A stretch of DNA of 64,000 nt, from the NCBI GenBank assembly GCA_025267735.1, contig CM046307.1:51379395-51443394 (forward strand). Reading direction: 5' to 3'. The stretch's first letter is position 1; each line of letters begins with the position of its first letter. The stretch is from Mactra quadrangularis (taxonomy: Eukaryota > Mollusca > Bivalvia > Venerida > Mactridae). Both the position numbers and the translations under genes were made by a program. This document shows, piece after piece, positions 14,001 through 26,000 of this stretch. The notes under the pieces were generated by a model that saw only the letters and a list, made by a program, of their open reading frames with translations, had not been told where the DNA came from and did not search any database.

Positions 14001-17000
14001 AGGAGAAATTTTTAGGACCAGAAGAAAATTCCGGTTTGGAGAGAATTCCGGTTTAGAGGGTTTCCGGTTTAGAGGGGTTCCATTGTACACACTTTCGGAA
14101 ACTCATGGATGTATTACGAAAATAATTTTAACAAACGCATTCACCGTGAAATTATTCCTGTTTTGACAGTTGAGAAAAATTGAACTATATCACCTGACAT
14201 CGCGCAGAGGGTGACCTTAAAATGACTTTTTTGTGGACCAAATTAATGTGTAGCTTTCATCTAGACTAAACACTATAAATAGAATTGTGATTTGTAATTT
14301 CTATTTAAGACAGTGTTTTGGGAGCTAATTTGAGGGTGTGTATTGTTTACATGCTTTGACTGGACAGTTCTTAGCAAATTGCTTCACATAGACAATGTTC
14401 ACAAGTCATTGAGCTCAATGATTGCATCATGAATATAATAAGAGCAAAGGTCAGCATGTGACCCTTATAAAGAAGTAGCTAGATAAAAAATAAACAAGTA
14501 TGAGTGTATAATTTAAGATTGGGTTTTAATCTGATTTAAGGTTAATGTGCTTTTCTTTTGTAAAAGCTGTTGAAATTAATTCAGGAATTTCTATATATTA
14601 GAACTTATGAACTTTCAAATATGAATCTGTTAGGCCGGTATTCCATTTATACGGGAGCCCGATGTGAACGCTTAGCGTGAGCGTGAAACTTGAATGTGAG
14701 GAGTGAGTTTTCACGCTCACACTATTCCATTCATCTGGTTAGGGTTAAAACAATTGTTTCATCCACTTTAGTTGGACATGTAATGGCCTAATATTTTAAT
14801 AGTTAAATATTGTAATTACAACAGAATTGTCATTAGCATGCTTGCAAAAACTACACTCACTTAAATTAATATTGTTTTTCAACTAATATTAATGTATGTT
14901 AGGTGTACCTTTCAAGCCAGGAATGTTGAGAGGGTCAGCAATTGTCTGAAACACCAAGTCTTTGATGTTTGTGTTCCTGTACACCTTTAAGGACTGGTCA
15001 TACAGAATAGAGCATTTTCTAATTGCTTCAATAAGTCTTTCTGTTGCATATGGCATAGACAGGACCATTCATGGTGGCTTCTCGTTAGTGAATGCCGTGC
15101 ATGAACGTGAAAAATCACTACATGTAGCGATCGGTTTCACGCTCACATTACACAGTCACATGTCATAAATTCTCATTTCACACTCACGTTGCGCTCACGT
15201 CGATAAGGAATACTTACAATAGAAAATTGTTGGTTTTTGGTTTGATTTTTCATGTTCGGGCTTCACATTCACACTTCACGCTACCGTATAGATGGAATAC
15301 CAGCCTTAATCTGTATCAAAACTTGATATTTAATGTTAGAACTTTACGTTAGAGTATTTTCTGTACAATATATGTTATAATTTCAGACCATTAAAACCAG
15401 AAGAAATCCTACCTGTACGTACACACAGAGTTGTTAGTGATCAATTACTTTCACCTAATGAGGAAGTTAGTGACAGAAAAAAAAGTAAACGTAAAAAAGA
15501 TAAAGAAAGTAAGAAAGAGAAAAAGAAGAAAGAAAAATCTGAAGAAAAGGTAAAAATATTATAAACAAATACAGTATAACCTCTGCAGTGTGTCCCTCTA
15601 CAGAGCGAATCTTCTGCACAAAAACAGTGTTTGATATTTCCCATAGGCGTAATTCTAATTGTTTTTAACCTCTGCAGAGTGACAACCTTTGAATAGCAAC
15701 TCACTTTAGTCCCTTCCAATGGGTGTTGCTCAAGAGAGATTGTACTGTATTTCTAGAAACAGTTTCATTATTAGGCTCATCAATTTTTAGCCGGATTTTT
15801 CAACCAGATATTTCGGCTAATAGTTTGATGAAACACGGATGGTGGGGTAGGCAGGCAGACGGTGGGCATCCGGTGTTGTTAACAATTGCGTTAAAATTTT
15901 CAATTTAGCAAATATTTCTGCCATTTATTGTCAGATCTTTATGAAACTTTATACAATGATAACATACCATGTGATGAACAGAATGAGACAGTAACCACAG
16001 CTCTACCTGGCTTTATTATGGATTATTTCTCTTCGTTATTTTTGCATTAACGATTTTAAATCTGGCTTTAATGTGGTTTCCACATTACATGAAATCTCAT
16101 GGTTTCTTTTGTAAAGGCAAAAGACATCCTGTTCAAGGTAATTATTAAACAAGATTGGGAATTTTTTTCTTGAAATTGGGAAAAATGGTAGTTATTTGGC
16201 ATTGGGAACAGGGCCCATATTCGGCCCCGCGAGATAGGCTGAAAAAGCCCTGAAAGGTAATTATATACATCACTGTATGACTTCTATCATTATAATATTG
16301 TTATATATATTATAGAAGAAACATAAGAAGAAAACAAAGAGAGTAGAAGAAGAGAACACAGGAGGACCAAGTGTACTGATGGAAGATCATGAAGAAATAG
16401 ATGGTGATAATACACCGTTACAATCACCTAGAGAAACTCTACCTAATAATATACCTCTAGAAAATGGTGGAGATCAGGTATATAGGGCTGTTCTTTAATA
16501 AATGCTTGTTTAATTGCAGGACTTTGGTGGGTGAGTTAGTTGTGTGGTAGCCCAGGGTTAGTGAAATTGATTGGGGTTAGTGAAATTGATTGGGACTTGT
16601 AAGAAATTGAGTTGAGTTTATGAAAATTGATTTGGGCTTGTGATAATAATTTTTAGCTTGACTTTTCGAAGAAAATGAGAGCTTATACTGTCACCCGGGC
16701 GTCAGCGTTGATGTTGGCGTTGCAAATCAAGGTTAAAGTATTTACAAATTTTGATAACTTCAATACTGTCAAAGATAGTCAACTCAAACTTGGAATACTT
16801 ATTCATCATCACTACCTCCACCAAAGTATTAAGGCCCCTAACCCTGGCTCCTCTGTTTTAGGAGAAATGCCCTTTTTTTACTTAGAAAACATCCAAAATC
16901 AAGGTTAAAGATTTTACAAATTTAAATAACTTCAATACTGTCAAAGATATTCAACTCAAACTTGGAATACTTATTCATCATCACTACCTCCACCTTACTA

Positions 17001-20000
17001 TCAATGCCATAACCCTGGCTCCATTGTTTAGGAGTTATGCCCCTTTTTTACTTAGAAAACATCCAAAATCAAGATTAAAGTTTTTACAAACTTTAATACT
17101 ATCAAAGATTTTCAATTCAAACTTGGAATATTTATTCATCATTACTACTTCCTCCTTACTATTAAAACCCATTCAGTGATTAACTGAGGAAAGTCGAGCA
17201 TGCTGTCTCCTCTGACAGCTCTTGTTCATACTGTTGAGCTTGTTGAATATTTTGCCCTATAGGTCTACTATAAAACATTAAATGAGGTTAGTTAGTGAGA
17301 ACTGTGTTATATTGTTATGTAAATTTTCTCTTTCATAACCAGGCTGGTTGATAAGTTTGTCCTTTACTATATAACATAATAAATTGAGCTAGTGCTAAAA
17401 ATATCTAATACAATGGCTGCTTGTATAAATGTCTAAAAAAAACACACAAAAACTGACTGAGCCGAAATATTGGATGGATAATATTAGTTACACAGTCAGT
17501 TACTGACCGGATACGGTGTGATACCGGGTCAGTAAATTAATATTGGGTGAGAGCGTAGCTCGAGCCTAATATTTATTCACTGACCCGGTATCACACCGTA
17601 TCCGGTCAGTAACTGACTGTGTAACGAATTTATCTTACCGAGTACCCCCATCTGAGTAGAAAAATAAGGTTTCGTCAGCGCTATCATTTATAAATTTTGT
17701 TACTGACTGGATATTAGAATCTACTGACCTAATATGGGATAATACATGGTCAGCACGTGACCGCTCTCGGCCAATGAAAAACGAGTATTCTGTACGAGGT
17801 AAGATAAATAAATATAATATGATCATACGTGTTATTGTTGTGAATATTATTACATAAATATGTATAAATGTCTTAAAATATAAGTATAATATTGACTACA
17901 TGTATATGATCAGGGCTCGAATTTAACAAAAAATTGAACTTGCAAATTTTTGCGAAATGATTTTGACTTGCAAAAATGAAGAAGATTGCTTGCAATTTTC
18001 TCCAAATTTTAATGGCATCCATGGTAATTTTTTGTATGCAAAGAAATCAAAAACAAAGAATGTCAAACAAGTTTGTACTGTGATTCTTTAATTAATGCTA
18101 TTGATCTTTCTGACTGTTTCAATGCTAATTTGAGCCTCATTAATTTAGACAAAAATATTTTTGCAGCCAATTCAACTCGTGGAAATTTGCGAGTTAAAAT
18201 AAAAGTTGCTTGCAATTTTCAAAATCCACTCACATTTTGCGAGTACACGAGAAACTCGAGCCCTGTGTATGATATTTATATATAATATTATAATATTATG
18301 TAATATGCATCATTGTATATTTTAGATGAATGATTTAGATTTCTGGTTAACCAATAAAACAGATGATGAACCAAAGAAGGAAGAAATAAAAGAAGAAACT
18401 ATTAAAACTAAAACTACCAAGTTACCAGAACTTTCATCAGAGGAGGAAGTTGAAGTCAAGGTATAAAATAATATTGTCTTCATTTAAGTCCAGAAGGGGA
18501 TACAGGTTTGAATCCCACCGGGAAATTATATTAATTTTAATTATATAATATGTCCATATTTTGTCACCCTAAGGATTTAAAAGGAAATAAGTTAAAACAC
18601 GAGGAATAGATAATTGCAACTGCTTATTTGCACTTGAAATCACTCAAGGGTTAAATACTATGCATAGTATCATTTTCCCTGGGCAACTCCTCACCCACAC
18701 CTGTTGAAATCTTGCGGTATCTCAACCTAAACAAACATGGTGACGAAATTAGGACAGGGACGAAAATAGGACCTCGGAGTATACCCATCCATGAAAATTT
18801 GACTATAATGTCAATTTTCCTCTATTACTAAGGTATGTGGAGAAGTTTCCAGCCTTGTGGAAGGGTAGGTGAGTACTGGTTATAGACAAGGGTCCAGGAA
18901 AGCTGGGTTAGGTTTGCTAGACGGCATAAAAAATGTGTTGACACAGCGTAACCCAGTACATGTAAAAATAAAATTGATTTAAGGCTATGTTCCATGATTG
19001 AAAACTACCACTGTTCTGTATGTATACTTGGTTTTGATTGTACATGCATGTTTTAAACACTCAATTGTATGTCATTTTGTTGCTGTATAAAGCAGCTTGT
19101 TCACGGACTTCATCTTAAATATCAACTTTTCTAAAACTCTAAAGATTGTGTAGAAGCGTTTTTGAAGTAGTAAAGCAGTGTTCTGATAATGACAATTTTA
19201 GTCCAAATTGACATACAACTGCAAAATTTGTAAAGCTATAGATTGTATGACCTTTTTTGTGACTATTTTATGTTTCTTAAAAACCGCAGGGTGAAGCTCC
19301 ATGTTATTCTGTATTATTATGGTTTATGGTTCAGTTATGTCATTGATAATTACCCTTGTAAATGTCAACCATATGTATGGTAGTAGACATAGTATACAGA
19401 GGATGGGATGCTAGAACTGATACACTGCGGAAATTATAGTTAGATGAGCTATTACCTCATATGACCCTTGACAGTTTCAAAAAGGGTGTGTGCCGCAAGT
19501 CCACTGAACGAGGGGTCGTGAGTTTGATTCCCGGGCAGGGCATACTTTCGTGGAGCTTGGTCATGAAATTATTTCAATTGTGTAGGGCAGTTGTCAGTCA
19601 CTGACAAAAATATGCGCTTAGTAGTTGGTTGACAGCTAAATCCAGATATTTAGCCTTTCCAGGAGGAGTAAGTAGGTGTACTGACTGCTGTTATATGACC
19701 TATATAATGTGTTGCTACGGCGTTAAACCCAACAAACAAACAAAAGCGATGTAAATTTTAAAAAATACATTTATCTATATTTCAGACTCATTCAAAGAAA
19801 AAGAAGAAGGATAAAAAACGTGATAAAAAAGAGAAGAAATCCAAGAAGACATCATCTGGTCCAGTAGATGGTTATGAAGAAACTGATGGTATCACTACAC
19901 CTTCTAAAGAAAAAATATCATCGCAAACAGATACATCTATAAATACTAAGGTATCTAAATAGGTTTTCTCAACAGTTTCTGTAATATTTTGTCAGTCATC

Positions 20001-23000
20001 TACTCACCATTCCTGTAAAGGCTTCATCTCTGGATTTAGCTGTTAATCAGTCACTAAGCGCATACTTCCATAAGTATCTGACAACTGCCCTACATGATTT
20101 ACAATCGGTGGTTGGAGGGAGAAATGATGTAGAAATTATTTCATGACCTAAATCCATGGAAGTATGCCCAGATCAAGAATTGAAACTCCATCCCCTTGAT
20201 CAGCAGAGTTGTGTGCCACCAACTCAATCGAAACACCTCAACCTTTCATGAATGAATAATCTCGGAAGGATTCGTGAGGGGTCTACCCTGGCCGCTTGGG
20301 TTTTTACTACCTACGCGAGACGAAGCACAGGTGAAGCACACAATGGTAATGCAAAATAGTTCATGTAGAATACTCATAGATCTTTGTCAAAACATACTTC
20401 TTTGTTATATATTTACCTAAATATTGTTCAGCGATATCATTGAATTTTGATTTTTCAAATTAATGGATTAAAAACGAAACATCACTCATTGCCTAAACGA
20501 TCGTGCATTTGTTTACTTTAACACCGGTAGTTTAAATTGCTACTAATTATGTCCAAGGTTATTCGCAGTGAAAGGCCAAGGAGTTCTGAATGCCACTAAC
20601 TGAGCTAGCTGGGCTGGCTACATGTTTTATTGAAGGAATTTAGATGTTAGAATTCATTTGTGGTTCTGATTCATTGGTAAGGACACTTGCCTTGGGATTG
20701 TAGATTGAAACAATAGAAATAAAATCTCAACCCCATGAGGCATGGATAAATTCCATGAGGAAAAAAAATTAATTTAGTAATTTAGTTCAAGATTGTATTG
20801 TTGGACTGAACATGTATATTTTGTAAGTTGAATTTGAACTGTAGTTAAAATGTATTAATGTACTATGTATATTTTATTTCAGCCTATGTCAAGTTATAAA
20901 CAGCTTGCAGAAAATGCAACTTTGAAATTGGTGAGTTATAAATTAGATACAATTGAATGCTTGTCAAAGCAGAGCTGGTTATACAATTATTACCTGCCCA
21001 ACATCTTAACCACTTGACTACACTCAATCCAAAATTCTAAAACTAATATGAAATAAATTCATGAAATTAAATCAAAATCCATACAGATAGCAGAAAAAAA
21101 TTATAGTGCATGTACTGATTGCGCTTCACATTAAAATCACATGAAATCCTTGTTCAAAAGCATTTCATGTATATATATGATTTTATGGGGTCAATTGCAG
21201 TTTACCTGTATGTTAAAAATCAGCAAAATGGTAGTGTTTTTGCATAACTAACAACAAATTCCTAGCTTTCCATGAACTTATCAAGGGAGTGTACTCATGC
21301 AAAAACAGGTCCCCTGTAAATGAAGTTGCCACCCCTACCTTGCACAACACTAGTGCCGACTTGTTTGATTAATGGTAAAATCCAGTTTTTTGTTTGTTTT
21401 GTGTTCCTATTTTATGTTTTAAGCGAGGAAAAAAAACGGCCACCATTTGCTTTTATTGTTTATTATAGCATAGCAATGAAAGCTCACCTGCTCTGTCCAG
21501 TGAGGCATGCGCCGAGGTGGTAAACAAACTCGTACCTGTAAACTGCAATCAATCCTTTTTATGTTTATTTATGGCATTTTCCTGTTTATTTCAGACATGT
21601 GAGACAAGAGCTAATGTACAAAGAACAGATCAGATTGTTTTATCTGTTGTGTTTACAAATCTTACGCAAAGTAATATAAATAATTTAGAATTTAATGTCA
21701 TGGATACAATGAATACTAAATTATTACGAGGGGTATGTATGATACATTTATATAACTATAATACTATTACCTTGATTATTGTGTTACCAATAAAAATTCA
21801 TGGTCAGAACTGAGATTTGAACCAACGACCTCTTGAGTCATAAGTGAACAGAGAACTATGTTGTCATGAAGGTAGCTTTAAAGCAAGGGAGAACATGTAG
21901 TAGTATTCTTCTGCTACATTCTCACCTTGCTTAACAGAAATCATCCTCAAATTCTTGAAGCTTGAATGTCTGTTGGACTATCTAAAGGTGCAATCACACA
22001 ATTCTTAGGAGGTTATTTACGTTGGGTGCTGGGTGGCATAAAAATCATCAAATTTAATGCTTTATGTTAAGTCCCATATGCTTAATTTGAATAGATTAGA
22101 TGCAGCCTATATTAAGACTGCTCTGCAATAAAGGCATTGGTTTTGATACTACTTATGGAACTTTACAGTGGCGCTATGATAGTATGTGAGTGTTTTATAT
22201 GACTCCACCCAGGTGTAAATGTGTACTGTGAAGGCTAACTGTGCTGAAGTTGATTTTCAATGCATTCTTGTACAAAATTGTAGTCAGCTGAACAAGTATG
22301 TTGAAGCAAGCTTTATATTGCTCTATATTTATGATTACATGTATTAATTTATTTATATAGATGGGACAATCTAATCATGATGCTGTTAAAGTACCATTTG
22401 TTCTTCCTCCTGGTGTCAGTAATGAAGGACAGTTTGCTTTCTCTGTAGAAAGTATTTTACAACCATCTAAAATGAAAGGAACATTAACTTATATGTTAAA
22501 GGTTTGTTTATTTCTGTTCTTACATATATCAAAACCTCTGCAGATTATAGATATAATAATGGTTATGATTGAGAATGTCAGGAACCCGGGTCTATAGCGC
22601 AATTGGTAGCGCGCCTGGATTCGGAATCTCGTGTCCCCAGGGGGGTACTGGTTCAAATCCCACCCCTGGAGGTTATACCCTTCCATGAAAATTAGACAAT
22701 AATGTCAATTTTCCTCCATTGATTAGATAATATGGAGAAGTTTTCGGCCTTGTGGAAGGGAAGGTGAGTACTGGTTAAAGACAAAGGTCCAGGAAAGCTA
22801 GGTTATGTGCGCTGGACGCTGTGAAATGACCTAAAATTTGTCTATACGGCGTTAACTCAAATAAATAAATAAATGAAAATGTCAGAATGTTAAACCTATA
22901 GGCCCTACCAGGCATTTATTCTTATTATATTGAAATAGTGATCATACTGAAGTAAAATAGCATGGCGCTGCAGCCTACCATTTTTATCTCCTCTCTGCTT

Positions 23001-26000
23001 TTTTTGCTCCTCCCTTTTCTGAAATAATTACTGTGAATCATCACCCCTTTGATATGTCTTGCCCCTTTTTTCTGCTCCATTACCCTTTTATGTGTCCACT
23101 TCGAGATTCTTTTTTTAATTTTTTTATTTATCGTTGTATTCAACACATACAGTCCAACCTGTGAACAACGGCCGGCCAAGGGAAAATAGAAAAGTGGCCT
23201 TTGTTCACAGGTGGCCTTTGTTCGGAGGGAGGAACAAACGGGCAATGTTTCGTCAGACTTGAGAGACAGAGTTCATAATTAACATGAATTAATAATTAAA
23301 ATTGTTTTTATTTTCAACCTGAATTCATTATTCACATTATCATTATTGAAGTTGTGACTATAAATGAATAAAACAAAACTTTGAACAAAGAATGACTAAA
23401 ACAAAGAAATCAGTGATTTTTTGTTTGCAGCTACATTTCATGCTATGCCCTCAACATTAACAAATGTACTCTACAAATTCTCACTACTCTGACCTTTTGT
23501 ATAGTCTTTCTATCTAATCCCAGTTGTCAAATTACCTGTATACAACGGTCACAGTTGAACGAATTTAGGAATTAACAGCGTGTCACAAACATTTATCTAA
23601 CTGCCGAACGTGTGAAAAACAAACCTAGTAGAGTCTTCAAACATTCAAAACTAATTAACAAAGTGTCATCACATGACGTAATTTACTCCCGATTTACAAA
23701 TAAATTTAACAATAAAAGGATACATTTACATATTTTTATAATCAGGTGACGAGAAAATTGTCTACAGCTTGATTATAACTAATAAAATCGTACTCGAGAT
23801 GGTTTGTATACGAAAAATCTGGAAAAAATCGGATTACGGGTTTTAAGCTTAACTTTAACAAAAATGGCGGCCTGCTTTGGAAATCGCCTTTATACAAAAT
23901 ACTGTCTTCAAACAATCGTCTGGCCGTTGTTCACAGTTCTAAACTGGCCGCGGGGATGGTTTTGACTGGCCGCTGGTCGCAGTCGACAGATTGCCGTTAT
24001 TCACGGCCTTTTTAAGAGCGTTTTCGGTCGGGGGAAATCGAAATGGCCGCTGTTTGCAGGTGCCCGCTATTCGGAGGTGGCCGTTAGCACAAGTTGGACT
24101 GTATATAGGTAATATCCAGGGCTTTACGAAAGGCTATTGTAACTTCATTTGAAAATAAAGGAAGTTACAATAGTCTTTTGTTAAATCCTCGATATATACG
24201 ATGACCAGCTCTTCCTACTAAAGGTTTCCTGGACACTTTTCTATCACCAGTACTAACTAACCCTACCACGAGGCCGACAACTCGTGTATAGGGTATGACC
24301 TGCTGAGACAGGGTTTCGAACCCGCGATCTCTGGATTTGAAGTCAGACATGCTAACCATTACGCCACGGCGGCAGCTTCAAGATTCAACATTTATTACTA
24401 AGTGCATTTGTACATTGTAAATACTATTGAATTTTATCATGTTTCACCCCAAGTATTGACTATAATGGGTCTTGCCATGTTTATAAATGAATTGTTGACA
24501 TTAACAAGTTGTAATAAAGTTGTTGATATTTTAGTACATGTATATTTCTATATTTTTTCTACAGACAGAAGAAGGGTCTACTCATGATAAACTTGATTTT
24601 CGTGTAGAAATACCTTGTAGTGCTTTCCTTGTAGCTGTTCCATGTAAAGGGTAAGATACCATTATTTATTACAAATATCACTTAGTACCATCTAAATAAT
24701 ACATGATTATCTAACGATAAGTTATTTAACTTGGCTACACATTTGGATAAATCCAATCTTACATGTGGACCTCTGGTAAGACATGTACAAGTTATTTACA
24801 TATTTACATAGTGAAAACATATTTTGAATTAACAAATAGAAAGAAAAAGATAAGTAAAATGACACTAAGTCACACAAGCCTGAAATAAAGAGTGAATATT
24901 TCCAGTGGACAAAGACCAATTTACATTTATTGAAATTTCCATTCGAGGTATTGATTTTTGAATGATGATAGACTTTCCGCTAGTCGAATGTTTAGAGGAA
25001 TTCCATTCCATATAACTGGTCCTGAATATGTTAAGGATTTTCTGAAGAATTCCTGATTGAAACTGTGTTACATGAAAAAGTTTTAATTATGATAGAATCA
25101 CTTGCAATATGTGTGATTTCAAAATTTCATATGCACAAGAACTTTTGGAGGGCCCTTTATTATCAATGTACATTATTTTATGATTTTCAGGCCAGACTTT
25201 GCCTCAGTATTAGGTTCTGGTGATTTAACAGAGAAATCAACATTAAAATGTTTACCATTAGATCCTAACTTTGATGTAACATTACTACGTATTTGTTTCT
25301 TTAATCATTTTAAAGGTAAGAGTTTACATATCTTTGTATAAAGTAATAGATCTGACCTAACATGGATAGGTCTCAATCATTAAATGTTTCAATTCCTTTT
25401 TAGTGGGTGCAGAAAATAATTCACTTTGCTGCAGGTCATACCCTATACATGAGTTGTCGGTCTCGTGGTAGGGTAAGTTAGTACTGGTGATAGAAAAGTT
25501 TCCAGGAAACCTATAGTAGGAAGAGCTGCCCGTCGTATATATAACCTTTATATGAGTTGAATACGACGTTAAAAAAAAAAAAAAAGTAATCGTATATATT
25601 TGGTTTTAGTGATTAGAACTTAAGAAATTGAAGTCTATGAACCAAAGTAATTGCTGATGAGTTTTTGCTCCTTGTACCCTCGAATTACCATGTATTACCA
25701 TGATTGTGCTTTTTGCCTGAACCTAATGACTTTATTTTACTCTAAAATTTGGGGCACCGTGTCCCTCTTTCAAATCCCAGCAACAGTTGGAGGCACATTC
25801 CCCTCTGGGGAATATAATGTGATCATTTGAAAGGATGGAGGGGGGTGGAGGAAAATGTGTGAAAACACCTTGTTGTTTATTTATGGTATAATATCTTATG
25901 TAGTTCATCCATTTTATATATTAGTTTAATGTTTGCATTAGTTTTAAGCAAAAACATGATACTTGACAATTTTCAGCGTTCAATTTAGTAGTGGGGCTTT

